Positions 21,610-34,842 of a stretch of 64,000 nt of DNA are shown here, piece after piece. The notes beneath the pieces are model-generated. The model was given only the letters and a program-made list of their open reading frames with translations, did no database searches and had not been told where the DNA came from. A program made the position numbers and the translations under genes. Each line of letters opens with the position of its first letter. The stretch's first letter is position 1. This stretch comes from Cryptomeria japonica (Eukaryota; Streptophyta; Pinopsida; Cupressales; Cupressaceae): assembly GCF_030272615.1 (NCBI RefSeq), contig NC_081415.1:625149740-625213739 (forward strand), in the 5' to 3' direction.

Positions 21610-22864
21610 TGTAGCGTCCTAAATTTGTGACACTTACAATTTCAACTGCATTTGGGTCTTCACGATGGCGGCACAACATTGAACCTGAATGGAGACCCCG
21701 AAACCTATTTACGACACCAAAAACTGCATATTTCTGCACCTTGGCCTGATCCTTCCTTGCACCCTACTGTCCCAGGAGGTGGGACCATGGCACCTAGTGC
21801 CCTGGTCCTTCAGGACCATGGTGCCTAGCGCTCTGGTCCCTCAGGACCATGGTGCCCAGCGCCCTAGTCCCTGGCCCTATTTTGGGCTCAATCTCTTGTT
21901 GGGCATCGGGTCTTTAAGTTTACAATTCAGAAAATAATGTTCCTAGGTCGGCCTAAGGTTTGAAAAATCAGTCTCTCAACCCTAATTGACAAGTATATAA
22001 ACTACATTTCCCCTCCTAGAAAAGAGGAGGAAAAACATATGTGGGCAAGAGGAGGAAGCGATATTTAAACATTCAAACATTCAAGCATTCAAACATTCCT
22101 TCAAGCAATTGAGCACTCTAAGTCTCCATTCAAGGCTAGGTGTTGCATTTAAGATAAGGATTCAACCATTGAAGAGGAGATCACCTACAACATACAAAAT
22201 ACAAAATTCATTACACCTTCGCATGTAAGAATACAAACATTCTTACAACAAGGTATTAGTACTTGTTTACATTACAAACATTTACATTTACAACATTCTC
22301 ATTTCTTGGTTAATTCCAAAACCAGGGTTTGACCTAAAGGCAAACCCCTAATCCCTAACCCCCCAATCATCCTCTCTTTTCTGTGTGTAGGTTGTAGGTA
22401 TGCGGCTGTAATTGAAGATCTGGAATCCTTGTGCAGAGATGAACAGATCCCCCTTCGTTTCGCGGATTTTTCGGAGGACCGTGTGCACTCCAGGCTCCAT
22501 CGTCCCGTCAACTTTCATTCAAATTTGTAGAACAGCATCATCTCAACATTTTACTACTAATTTCAGGTCCGTAGCTTCATCTTGTGTCCCTATCTCCGTT
22601 TATAAGCGAATCTTTCCTACTTCACATGTACTCCTAGTTCAATCTTTCTATCTACATTCTTTACAAAAGAGGGTATCCTTGATGTCTCAACCCTTGAAAC
22701 TCATTTAGAATTCAATCTTGCATTGAGTGGGATTGGATCTTGTGAGTTTCAACCCCTCTTTTGAATGTAAAGTCTCTCCTAAGTGAAAATCGTCAACCCT
22801 AGTGACCTCCCTTCTCTCTCCTTGGAGTGGGGGAAACACCTAGGGTTCGATTTTCTGCTTTACA
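21610..22864 (+). repeat. R4 3' LTR (1255 bp)
   Basis: Same length as the 5' copy with scattered substitutions. GC-rich repeats at 21782-21874, TATA box at 21993-22000. Preceded by a G-rich purine tract. Confidence 0.93.
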
Positions 22865-23023
22865 CTTAGGAGATTATGATGAAAACCTTTCACATAGTGA
22901 ACAATGTTAGTATTATGTTTTCCATCAAAGGTAATAGAGTTGATTCCGACAATTTTTGTTGTCTAATCATCTCCAAACCTAGGAGAACCTCCATCATATT
23001 TCTCAAGTTTTACAAACTTACTA
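22865..23023 (-). pseudogene. R9 protease, second half
   Basis: Lies between R4 and R5. The minus strand reads SKFVKLEKYDGGSPRFGDD, then a block ending in HNLLS, the typical copia stretch after the protease active site. The N-terminal half is at 51748-52033, beyond R5. Confidence 0.8.
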
Positions 23024-24205
23024 TGATAAACATATAAGGCACTGAGAGGGGGGGGGGTGAATCAGTGCAAGCAAAAACAATATGAATCTGATCATCAACT
23101 TGAACAACTTAAAACTTAACAAGCATAAGAGGAATATCACCACATAAGATAATGCCCAATAAAACAAATTCCACATAACACAAAAGATTTATATGTGGAA
23201 ACCCAAAAGGGAAAAATGACAGTGGGAGTTAATACTCACAAGATTCACTATCTACAGAATAGAAATCTTGACTGGTTAAGGTCTTACAAATATGCCCTAT
23301 TAGGAGCAGATCTGGTTAGGAGTCACCTACTTAAGGGATTTAATATGATGAGCCCTATTAGGAGCTTTGACTTATTGGGATCAACCTTGCAACAAGATTT
23401 AAGACTCTGGTATAGAGCTACCCTATTAGGGGATTTACAAATTAAGGCCTGTCAGGACCTACCTAGCTAGGGGATTTTACTTCTACAAACTATTAAGAAA
23501 ACAACAGTCAAATGATCTTCATGTAACATGTCTATTGCTAATAAGATCCATATCATAGCCTCAAAACTTCAACAACACATCAATATAGAGCTTCACTAAT
23601 CACCGCACAATTAAATTTGCATCCTTCACTAATGATCTCACACTCTTCATACACACACCAACTTGATACCTCATCACACTTTTTATAAACATCTTTTAGT
23701 CTGCTACAACCTTCAAACAATCTTCTAGGTTCAATGAATCTAGACATTCTTACATTATACACCTTACTTATTCTGGCCACTAACATAAGAAATTAAAAAC
23801 AAGACAAACCCTATGGCGGTTTACTGACCATAGTGACTTTATCACTATCGGTTAAGTGTTCTTGCATATAGCCTTCTCTATACATCAAATCTCGATAATA
23901 CTATTGAATCTACTAATGTAGACATGAATATAACACCAAATACCTATCTCCATCACTCTTGTAAAATTTCATCATCCAACTCTTCATCAATCACCTATAC
24001 TTGTTGTATGTATGCAACTCTGTTCTTGTTTACCCTTTGAGGACCTATATGCTGGTTCATTGGTAAACTATCTTATCTACCGGTTATGCTTTACCGGTTG
24101 GCTTACAAGACTTATGTGACTATAAATACATAGTTCCCCTCAATGACAACATAAAACAAGTCATCAATAAACTCTTTACCTCAAGACATCATCATCAAGC
24201 CAATA
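23024..24205 (-). repeat. R5 3' LTR (1182 bp)
   Basis: Matches 50612-51747. It has the G-run motif at 23041-23064. The end reads CCAATA where the other copy has CCAACA. Confidence 0.88.
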
Positions 24206-24605
24206 ATCTCCCCCTTTGGTATTGATGGCAACACTTATGAAAAATTTGGTTGACTAAGTGTGCAATATGAAAATTGACTCTATATATACTCCTTCAAGTT
24301 GAACATCTCTCTCTTTATCGGTTTGTGATCCATCAAGTTCAGAGCTGATATCAAAAATTGACTCTACACATACTCCCACTTAGCAATTACATGCTCTTAC
24401 AAAAATTTAAACCAATGCAAGACTCATACTGCTACTCCCCATTATGATTACAACAAAATTTGACTGACTCTTTTCAACAACTACTCTCCCTTTGACAACA
24501 ATGACAAAGGAAAGTAAATACATAAAAATATAAATACATTTACATCAAAATTGCATCAACATTATTAGTACCAGTGTCATCATCAGTAATGACAACTATC
24601 TTTGT
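24206..24605. other. R5 3' untranslated region
   Basis: Non-coding, with the purine tract at its left edge and repeats of the type 'gactctatatatactcc', 'gactctacacatactccc'. Confidence 0.5.
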
Positions 24606-25006
24606 CTATGTATTTACCGGTTGATCATCTACTGGTTGGTCTTCGGTTACAATTTTATCATGTTGAAAGTCACTGATATCAAGTTTATGACAATGATAAC
24701 AAGCCATACCCGATGCTCTCCAAGTTCCAGCATTTCCTCTACTAGTCCTTCTACAGTTCATAGCTACATGAGCGTAGTTATGATAGATTGTGCAAACTAT
24801 ATTCATCCTCTTCTCCATCTCATAAGGGTTATATTGGTTAGAATAGGGTCTCTTCCAATTAGGACTTCTTTGGTCATTAAAGGTTCTTTTCCAACCACCA
24901 ACAGACCTCTGACTCATGTGATGTGCTGGATTATTTCCTCCATATCTGCACTCAACAAGTCTATGCCCACGCTTGTTGTAAGTGTAACAATGTCCATTAA
25001 AAGTTA
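24606..25006 (-). pseudogene. R5 gag-like protein, C-terminal part
   Basis: Continues the R5 gag after R6 is removed: ...YNPR at 49770 joins TFNGH here. It shows decayed knuckle boxes CYTYNKRGHRLVEC and CTIYHNYAHVAMNC (second Cys lost in both) and the start of a further one (CYHCHK). The spacing and the 'ASGMACYHCHK' lead-in match the last knuckle of R1 (NSGMACFHCHK), so the two gags are homologous. It ends at a TAA-type stop at 24606, soon before the purine tract, so no pol followed. Confidence 0.78.
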
Positions 25007-26488
25007 TGTTGTCATTATGTGAACGGCTATGAGGACATAATGACATTGTATGTTGTCATTGATGTCCATATACTAAAGAGGAGTGAACTGGTATATGTGA
25101 GAACTAGTATAACACTGTGAATTGACATTTGTGCCAAAGTGAAGCAGTGTGTTTGTTTAAGGTGAACCGGCATATGGTTATGGGAACCGGCACATAGAAG
25201 CTTTGTATGACTACTGGTTGGTAGTCTCAACTTCATGGTTTCTGGTTGAAATACCTCAAGACTGTGTGACTCAATCAGTGACTTTGTGTGATGAGTTAGC
25301 ATTGTAACAAAGAAAAAATCGTGTTGCCACATCAGCCTTGTGCGCGTGAAGGATCTTGCATGAAGGAGATTGTTCCTATCTACCTCAGGAATGTGCGAAG
25401 TCTATAAACAATGATAGTGTGTGATGGGTTATCAGCCGCCATGAAATCGGTGGAAAACAAATGATGGAGAATGTCTTGAGATTGGTTCAAGGCTATTGCA
25501 TTTAATGCAATGTGCTCAACGGTCAGGATTGAACCGTTTAAATTACTTGACCTAATAGGTTTAGGGTTTAGGGTTTATGCTACTGACCTATCTGTTTCCT
25601 ATAAGGTCAATGTTGTGTTTCCTTCTGAGGTCATTGGAAAAAGTTGTATGTGTGTATCCAAGAGAAGAGATACATGATTCTTGCCAGACCAAAAGAGAGA
25701 AGTAATACCTGCAGAGTGTAAGTGCAGAAGGTGAAGAGGAGCTAAAGCGAATCTACATTGGCATTGAGTGCCGTTACCGGATCATTGTAATACCTATTGA
25801 TCTCTAACCACTTCAATAGTTGGAAATTCCCTTAATAGGGTAGCTTTAACTAGCTTACTGTAAATCCTTTAACAGGGTGACTCAAAACCATTGAGTTCTT
25901 GAAATCCTCTAACAAGGTAACCTCTAACAGGGTTTAACCCTTAATCGAGTATTCTAGCCATCCCTTAACTGGGTGATCCCTAACAGGATCAGTTCCTAAC
26001 AAAACCTATTGTATCAGTCTTTAACCGGACAAGGCTCCTAACAGAGTGGACTTCTAAAGAGTTCAAAAATAGCTTGTGGGTATTCATCCCCACTGTGGTT
26101 TTTCCCAGTTGCGTTTCCACATGAAAAATCTATGTGTCATGTGTGGTGATATTCTTGTGATGGTTTGAGTAATTTGTGTCTGAAGGTAAATCATGTTGAT
26201 CTAGCTAGTTATATATTTTTTGATAATAGATTACCTGTTCATGCACTAGGGTGAAATGGAAATGAAGTATTAGATTGTATGAGAAGATAAGTGTCAACCA
26301 GTTTATGCTTGTCTCAGTTACTCTAGGTTTTGTCAGTTGTACTCTGTTTAAGACCGGTGTTACTGTTTGTCTACCAAAGCATAGTGTCTGCTGGCAAACC
26401 AGTTTAATATTGTGTTTTTGTCTATATTGATTCACCCCCCCCCCTCTCAGTATTGGTTTGGTACTATCTGTTCATCATTGAGTTATCA
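25007..26488 (+). repeat. R6 5' LTR (1482 bp)
   Basis: Starts TGTTGTCATT, ends GAGTTATCA. The complement of the G-run motif (TTCACCCC...CTCTCA) is at 26430-26450. Two short 'tttaggg' units at 25559-25574 are part of the LTR. Confidence 0.9.
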
Positions 26489-26559
26489 ATTGTTATCAGA
26501 GCGTCCTCTAGGTCCTCTGTGGTATAAGCTTAACCACTTGAGGTAAAGATCCTAGTCTA

Positions 26560-29500
26560 ATGATGAAGAGGGAAGGTCCAAAGTTCAAGAGAGAAAATTT
26601 CAGTATATGGAAAGATAGAATGAAGATATACATTAGAAGAATGGGTGCTCAACACTGGAGCTATGTTGAGAATGCCTATGTTTCCCCTACCGGTACTCTC
26701 ACTGATGACCAAAAGAGAGAGATGCAAGAGAATGGGCAAGTCATGGAAGCCCTAATTAGTAGTTTATTTGACATTGAGTTTATTGATGTCCAAGATAAGG
26801 TAAATCCCAAAGAGGTATGGGATACTCTTGAAAATATCTATGGCGGTGATGAGCATGTCAAACAAGCTAAGGAAGAAATCCTTAGAGGGAAGTTTGAAGA
26901 CATGCGGATGGTTGAAGGTGAGACCATTCAACAATATGCAATAAGAATAAAAAGTGTTTTTGGAGATATCAAGAGTGCATGTGGTAAAATGGAAGATTCC
27001 ACTGTGGTAAGCAAAGTCTTGAGATCCTTATTACAGGTCTATGCAATAAGGGTTGCTGCTATTCAGGAGTTGAGATCAATAGACAAGACTAAGGTATTCC
27101 TAGACTCCATCATTGTAAAGTTGATAGCCTATGAGCTAAATAGTTTTGATGGTAGTGTTCAAAAGACTAAATCAACTTTTAAAGCTTCTGTTGTACCATC
27201 CAGAAAAGGAAAAGAAGCTAGCACTAATGGTGAACCAAGATAGAGTAGAGAAATGGATGATGACGAGATTCTGATGGCATTTAAAGCTCTTCTTGCCAGG
27301 AAACTCCCTAAAGGAACCTGTAAATACAGAGGTAAGCTCCCTTTGAAATGATTTTCTTGTAACCAGATAGGACATATTGTTGTAAACTATCCTAATGGTG
27401 ACAACAAGGACAAATCGGAAAGGTTCAAGAAATTCAAAGGAGGAAACCAGAGAAACTATTTTGTGGCAGGTGATGAAGGTGTCATAGATAAGGAGTCAGA
27501 AGATGAAGAAAATGAAGATATTGTGTTTGTTGTTGTCAAGGAAGATGTGTTAGACAAGAAGGCTCTTGTCTCCCGCTTTGATCATTCCAATGAGTGGATT
27601 ATTGACACTGGTTGTTCTCACCGTATGACTAGTGACTAGAGCAAGTTTCTATCCTTGGAAGAGTATGATGGTGGTTTGGTTCGCATTGGTAATGATGCAC
27701 CATGTATGGTCAAAGATAGAGGGTCCATTTCTTTGAATGGAAAGAGTAGTGCTGACAATGTGTATTGGGTTGATGGTTTAAGACACAACCTTCTGAGTGT
27801 TTCCCAGTTGAATGAAAGTGGTCTCACTCTATAATTCAAGAATGGAGTGTGCAGAATCAAAGGAAAGAATGGTGAATTGGTGGCCACTGGCATGCAGACC
27901 AAAGGTAACCTATTTCAGTTTAATGCAAATATAAGTACATGTCTTATGGCTAAATTTGATGATAGCTGGATATGGCATAAGAGACTCTACCATGTAAACT
28001 TTGATAACATTATGAAGGCCAGTAAGATCAAGGTAGTTAGAGGGTTGCCGATGCTGAGCAAACTAAAAAATATCTTGTGCAGAGAGTGTTAACTAGGGAA
28101 AATATCTTCCTCAACCTTTAAAGGGAAACCTTTCACTACTAACAATTTTCTTGATCTTGTGCATACTGATTTGTGTGGTCCTATGAAAAATAGGAGTGTG
28201 CAGGGTGATAGGTACTTCATGATTCTCACTAATAACTACTCAAGAATGATGTGAGTCACATTCTTGAAAGATAAGTTTGAAGCCTTTGTAAAGTTCAAAG
28301 TTTCCAGAGCATTAGTGGAGAAGGAAAGTGGTAAAAGGATCAAGTGCCTGAGAACTGATTAAGGAGGGGAATTCACTTCTGGTGAATTCAATAAGTACTG
28401 TGAAGAACATGACATCAAGAGGCAACTATCTGCCCCTCGGACTCAACAGTAGAATGGCCTAGCAGAAAGGAATAACTAGATTATGGTTGAAGCAGCTAGA
28501 ACTATGTTGATTCAAGGAAAGGTAGCTCACACCTTTTAGAGAGAAGCGATGAGAAATGCAGTCTACAAAATGAACTGGGTACTCATTAAGAAAGGTAAGG
28601 ATAAAAATCCTTATGAGCATTGGACCGGTAAGACACCTGTGGTTAGCTACTTTAGAGTGTTTGGTAGCAAAAGTTACATCAAGAGGAGCGAACACCAGAG
28701 AAAATTTGATGCAAAATGTGATGAGGGAATATTCCTAGGGTATTCCACCAAGAGCAAAGCTCTCAGGTGTTTCAATAATAGGACTCAGAGAATTATGGAA
28801 AACATCAATGTAAGAGTTGATGAAACTGCTAAGAAAACTGAGGAAACCGACAATGAGCAAGTGGTAAATGAACCTGTTGTCAGTCAACCAAGTACCAGTA
28901 AAAGTATTCCTACACCAGTAGATGTAGATGTTGATACTAATGGAGATGAGGATGAAGAAGAAAAGAAAGAGGAATCTATCAAGACCATTCCTCAGTATGT
29001 CAAGCTGAATCATGATCCTAAGTAGATCATAGGAGATAAGGATGTAGGAATTCTTACAAGAAGAAAAGTCAAAGAAAACTCATGTATGATCTCTGAATTT
29101 GAGCCTAAATCATTCAAAGAGGCACATAAAGATGAAGACTGACTCAAGGCAATGGAAGAGTAACTTGACCAGATAGAGAGAAATGGTACATGGTCTTTGG
29201 TACCTAGACCGGAGCATAAAAATGTCATTGGCACCAAATGGGTTTTCAGAAATAAGCTAAATGAGGATGGCACAGTGATTAGAAACAAATCCAGACTGGT
29301 GTGCAAAGGATGTGCCCAAGAAGAAGGAGAAGACTATGGAGAAACCTTTTCTCTTGTAGCCAGATTGGAAGGAGTTCGTATGCTTCTTGCATATGCAGCT
29401 TTTAAAGGATTCAAAGTATATCAAATGGATGTAAAATCTGCATTCCTAAATGGTGTACTTGAAGAGGAGGTGCATATAGAGCAACCAGATGGGTTTTCCC

Positions 29501-30635
29501 TATCTGAAGACAATAACATGGTATGTAGGCTACATAAAGCCTTATATGGTCTAAAGAAGGCACCTAGAGCATGGTATGAATGCTTGCATTCCCATCTTGT
29601 GAAGATTGGATTTAAGAGAACAAGCGAAGATAGAAATATCTACTTGAAGTCTGAAGGAGATCAGATCCTGATTTGTGAGGTATTTTTTGATGACATTATC
29701 TTTGGTGGAGATGACAAGATGAGTCATGAGTTTGCAAATGAGATGAAGAAAGAGTTTGAGATGTCACTCATAGGGGAGATTAAGTTCTTCATTGGACTGC
29801 AGATCAGCAAATGAAAGATGGAATCTTTATCACTCAGTCCAAGTATGTCAAAGAGGTGTTGAAGACCTTTGGCATGGAAGATAGCAAATTGGCTGGTACA
29901 CGGATGGTGATAGGTTGTAAACTATCCAAAGAGGATGACTCAGCATTGGTTGATGAGAAGGAATACCGATCAATGATTGGTAAGTTGCATTTTGTAGTGC
30001 ATAGCAGACCAGATATTGCACATGCAGTTGGCATTACTACAAGGTTCCAAAAAAGACCAAGAGAATCCCACTTGGTTGTAGTCAAGTGGATTCCTAGGTA
30101 TCTAAAGGGAACAATTGATTATGGATTGTGGTATCCATATTGCAAGGATTTCAACTTGAAAGTATTCACAGATGTTGATTGGGCAGGTAATGTGGATGAC
30201 CGGAAGAGCACAACCAATGGTGCATTCTTTCTCAGTGGTAGAATAGTCTCATAGATGAGTAAGAAGCAAAGTTGTACCTCTCAGTCTATAGTAGAAGCAG
30301 AGTATGTTGCAGCCTTCATAAACTACACTCAGACAATTTGGATGAAGTAGGTATTGAATTGCTTCAAACTTCCTGTATCTGAACCAGTAAGTATATTTTT
30401 TGAAAATACTAGTGCAATTAACATCTCCAAGAATCTAGTTTTACATTCTAGAACCAAGAACTTTGAGCTTAAGTATCATTTCTTGAGGGAAAAGGTTCAG
30501 AACAAAGAGAATGCACTGCAACATGTTTCTAGTAAGGAGCATTTAGCAGACATATTCACCAAGCCTCTTCCAAAGGATACATTTATGTACTTAAGAGGTG
30601 AATTAGGAGTGTTGCCCCTTCAGGAGGTAAACTAA
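26560..30635 (+). pseudogene. R6 gag-pol polyprotein (Ty1/copia)
   Basis: About 1,360 codons; the frame changes once at about 29811. Gag of the UBN2 type is at 26560-27243 (KFKRENFSIWKDRM, VWDTLENIYGGDEH). The knuckle near 27355 is decayed. Protease active site WIIDTGCSHRMT is at about 27595. The pre-integrase finger (WIWHKRLYHVNFDNI ... CREC) follows. Integrase core is about 28156-28545 (DLVHTDLCGP, GGEFTSGEF). RT spans about 29197-29811, with FFDDIIFGG at 29685-29711 for YVDD. RNase H is at about 30166-30600 (DVDWAGNVDDRKS, ADIFTKPLP). About 15 in-frame stops and the shift make it inactive. Domain order PR-IN-RT-RH defines Ty1/copia. Confidence 0.92.
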
Positions 30636-30767
30636 ACGTATATTCTCCACATCAATCAGGTATTACATAGTCAAATTTAGTTTGGATTGACGTGTTGAAG
30701 GATGCTACTCCTTAGGGGGAGTAGCATAATGGAACAGGGAAGCTTGTGCCTCCACTTTGGCATTGTT
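30636..30767 (+). other. R6 3' untranslated region, left piece
   Basis: Short non-coding stretch with a G-run (30715-30720). It continues at 48179-48289 after R7. ttgtt at 30763-30767 is the left target duplication of R7. Confidence 0.7.
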
Positions 30768-32299
30768 TGATAGTTCTGATACTTAATATAAGTACAGATC
30801 CAATAGCCAACAAGATGAGAGGGGGGGGTGAATCATACAAACTTAATCATCCATAGAAACATCAGATTCAACCTCGGTAACATATATATCAGTCATATAA
30901 CCAAAAACTATCAAACATGCAAACTCAAAAGCATATGAACAATATAAACCTCATAACACCAGATTTAACATGGAAACCCAAATAGGGAAAAACCACTGTG
31001 GGATTTTAGACCCACTAAGAAATATACTCTTCTAGAGTATGCTTGGTTAAAAGAAAATCCTATTAAAGATTACAAACACATTGCTAGATGTGACCGGGTT
31101 AAGGGATTTCCCTCAAATCTGTTAGGATCTTCACTTTGTTAGAAGTGACCTTGTCAAAAGATTTCAAACACTCAATCAGAATGTCACCTTGCTAGAGGAT
31201 TTACATATAATACTGTTAAGTCCACTCGGTTAAGAGATTTTTTGTCACTTTCACAAAATAACAGTAATAAAAATCTATCTGCAACTTCACATCTAAAATG
31301 CTAAAGTAGATTCCTATTTATTCAATACAATCTAGACATAGAACTAATCTTGTCTATCTACTGGGCATCAATACTCTATTATTCTAACAGGTCTTCAAGC
31401 TTCTGTGCTCGATAATCACTATGTAGCATCTCTATGCATACACTTGCCCGCATGCCTTGTTTATCAATAGTTTCCTATTTATAAACAATCTTCTAACCGC
31501 TTAATCTTCTTGATCACATTTCCCATGATCAATCATAGCCATCAGATCTTCAATCTTGTCCAGATTCATTGTATCTTTCGATCTGAAAATGTTTTACCCC
31601 ACCTTGGAACTTGCATATTCACCTTGGAACTTGTGTTAGGGTAATGCGGTTCAATCTAAGCTGTAGATCTTCCTGTCGACTTTCCATTGCCTTAGATTCA
31701 TTAACAAACTTCTTCCATGACTTACCAATCATTGATCCACTCCATCTCATCAGCTTCTTTCATTAAATATCACATGTAAACATTAATGCATTCTGTTATA
31801 GCTCGGTTGTAACTTGGTGAATACTAAACTTCACTCGATAGACATTCTGCCTTCATTAACTGACAGTGATAACCTTAGGGTTTACCAACTAGGTTCCTTA
31901 GGGTTTACTGACTAGGTTCTTTGCTTGATAACATAGTATAGTATTAACCTTTACATTTTACAACATATGTATGATGTTAAAACAATCTAAAACATCATGA
32001 TCTCATCATTGTCTGACTCAGTAGTAGTTGCCCATTGAATAATTTATCCCTTTATTCATCATATTCTTTCCTGTGTCTTTTATCGACTTCTTTATAATCT
32101 TCATATCATACTTCTCAAGATATGGCAACATCATACTGAATTAGAAAATCAATTTCTTGACATCAATGAAAAAATAATAATATCAAGATAGTAAAACATC
32201 TTTAATCAGTTATGTCCATAATCATCAACAACCTTCTCAATATCCTTATTGAAATGTCAACAATCTTTCATTGTCTATTATAATGTAATATTGCCAACA
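30768..32299 (-). repeat. R7 3' LTR (1532 bp)
   Basis: TGATAGTTCT...TTGCCAACA. G-run motif at 30815-30835. A 20-bp length difference from the other copy is mostly around 31890-31920. Confidence 0.93.
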
Positions 32300-32786
32300 A
32301 TCTCCCCCTTTGGCATTGATGGCAAAACCAATTGATTTGACCTTTAAAAGATTTGGATTGCTGTGATTCTGAAATGCTTGAAATTCTCTCCCCCATACAT
32401 TAGACTTCTCTTCTGTTTTCAGTGTTTATTTCAATCTGTAGTCTTCTTTCAGTCTTCTCCCATTTATTAGTCTTTCCTCCTTTGGTAGGTAAGGGTTTTC
32501 TCCCCCTTTGGTAGGTCTTCTCCCCCTTTGACAACAATGCCAAAAAGAAAAGAACTAAAACATAATTTCTTTCTGTAAGAAGTTATTTCCTGCTATTGTG
32601 TATCAACTGAGTCTTGATCAGAGCATTTGCCTTCAATTTCTATTTCCTGTAACATTCTCTGTATTATTAATTCCAGTATTACTTCCAGTACACTTTTAGA
32701 AAACATTCTAAAGTGTGTCACTCTAGTATCAACTCCCCCAAAGATATTCAATGGAGTCATCAAATTGAAGTTGTCACCGAACTCGG
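32300..32786. other. R7 3' untranslated region
   Basis: Non-coding, with repeated 'ctccccctttg' strings (32303, 32500, 32520), that is several purine tracts on the minus strand. The one at 32300-32311 abuts the LTR. Confidence 0.6.
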
Positions 32787-33533
32787 TCAGTGAGTAGAAG
32801 ATAGGCATAGGACCCCTAACTTACTTCTGAGATATTCAAAAGTGTCCTTTGGTAGTGGCTTGGTGAAGATATCTGCTATTTTCTCCTTTGTGCTAACATA
32901 TTCCAACACCACTTTCTTCTCTTGAGCTTCTTCTCTAAGATAATGATATCTGATAGATATGTGCTTTGTCTTAGAGTGCATAACAGGATTTTTTGAAATA
33001 TTAATGGCACTAGTATTGTCACAGAATATAGTTACTGGCTTAGTAACTTTCTCATTTATACCTTCCAATAGTTGTTTGATCCATGCAATGTTGGTACAAT
33101 TTAGTGCTGCAGCAACATATTCAGCTTCAGCTGTTGACTGAGAAACACATCCTTGTTTCTTGCTAAGCCAACTCACTAGTCTTTCTCCTAAAAAGAAAGC
33201 TCCTCCACTTGTGCTTTTCCTATCATCAATATTACCTGCCCAATCAGCATCAGTATAAACTTTTAAATCAAAATCATTTCCTTTCTGATATACTAAGCCA
33301 TAATCTTCAGTGCCTTTCAAGTATCTAAAAATTCTTTTGATTGCCATCATGTGTGTTTCCTTAGGATCTGCAGAGAGTCTTGCAACAATACCTACTGCAT
33401 GTGCTATATCTGGCCTGCTATGAACAACATATTGTAGTTTTCCAATCATGGATCAGTAGAGTGTCTCATCAACAGATGTAGATTCATCATTCTTTGATAG
33501 TTTACAATTGGTAGTCATAGGAGTACTTACTAG
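32787..33533 (-). pseudogene. R7 RT C-terminal end and RNase H
   Basis: The left piece of the R7 polyprotein, downstream of R8 in reading direction. It resumes at STPMTTNCKLSK and passes one stop near 33450. 32787-33449 is then open: GKLQYVVHSRPDIAHAVG, the RNase H block DADWAGNIDDRKSTSGG, SQSTAEAEYVAAA, and the copia end ADIFTKPLPKDTFEYLRSKLGV. It stops at 32787-32789, as RNase H ends do in Ty1/copia. Nearly intact, but separated from the rest by R8. Confidence 0.92.
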
Positions 33534-34842
33534 TGTAGATAGGAAATGTGGAAATCATCAGAGCAATATAAACATTAGCCTAGTTCAATCACGAAAACTG
33601 AAATGCAGTGATAACAATCCTAAAAACATTCAATGAAAACATGAAAACAAGACATTCAATATGAAATCTAAGCAAACCAAATGCAGATGTCTCCTTCATG
33701 TGGCTCCATTGTCCTTCTTTCTCCTTCAAATAGCTTTGTTTTGTGGATCTCACCTTCAAGTGCACAAGTATAATGTGAAAGCAAGATTGACAAGATAGCA
33801 TGACAACATAAGGATACTAGAAGCGTGATTGATTCGACCAGGGACTTTGATTGAAGAAATTCATCCAATTTATAGACAAATTGGAGAGATGACAAGATTA
33901 GCATGACATTGATATTAGAGGCAATTGATTTCAAAAATGGCACAATTGAGTGGAAAGAAGAAGGTTATGACACCTTCTATGTCATGAATTATGACATATT
34001 GCCAATGCAAAGGTTAGAGGACTAGAAGCTTATGACATCTTGCTATGCCAAAAGTATGACACATGAGAAATTCATGCTTCCACCGAAGCACAAAAATAGG
34101 GAAAGACTAGAGAGAAATTAATTAGGTGGAAATTGAATTTGACAAATTAGAAAATTAGGTGGAAATTAGGAATTAGGAAAATTAGAAATGAGGAAATTAG
34201 AAAATTAAGTGAATTAATTAACAATTTTTCATTCATTAATTAATTCACAAAAAGAGAGGGAATTAATTAGCGAATTAAATAAATATTTAATTGTGACAAG
34301 AAGACTTAGGATAAATAAATAAATTATTTAACCTAGAGGGAAAATGACAAACAAGATTAAATGAATAAATCATAAAACCTTAGAAGATGAATTAGAAATG
34401 CAAGAACGACAATTAGGTCTTGACAAAAGATAATTGATATAGATTCGATTTGATCATGATTCTGAATGATTTGATTGACAAATTGACCAATATTGATAAA
34501 GAGACCAAATTGATATGTGCCAATTGACATTGTTAAAGAGGACAAGGATCGATGATGAATCGATCGCAAAATGACAAGATTGGCAAATTGATAAGAGATT
34601 GACAAGATCGAGGATCGATGACAAATCGATCACAAAACGACAAGATTGATAAGAGGACAAAACCCTAATTCAAAAGCGATAAAAATGATGAATGCAGAAG
34701 AAGGACTCGATGCTCGCAAATGATAAAGACCAAGTATGCAACATAGAAGAAATGTTAATGCGGCGCAAAAACCCTAAAATAAGGCAATGCACAAATGTTA
34801 AAGTATGACTCCACAAGCGTTGACCATTTTTAGATGTCTACA
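33534..34842 (-). repeat. R8 3' LTR (1309 bp)
   Basis: TGTAGATAGG...GTCTACA. The 34195-34345 part is rich in aattaatt/aaataaat. Very close to 41846-43153, so R8 inserted recently compared with its hosts. Confidence 0.93.

Larger units (their letters stand above)
14967..22864 (+). mobile_element. R4: gypsy-like LTR element with gag-protease only
   Basis: LTRs are 14967-16221 and 21610-22864, 1255 bp each, TGTAGC...TTTACA. Both flanks are cttag (14962-14966 and 22865-22869), a perfect 5-bp duplication. The primer site TGGTGAACCCGACGTGAAC is at 16225-16243. The purine tract AAAGTGGGGGCT lies just before 21610. One ORF (17371-20862) encodes gag and a protease-like domain. No RT, RNase H or integrase. 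Inserted in R9 at the start of the pre-integrase domain. Confidence 0.92.

Noticed and set aside
25559-25577. Two TTTAGGG units, like plant telomere repeat
   Set aside because: Only two units, repeated at 48840 in the other R6 LTR; part of the LTR sequence.
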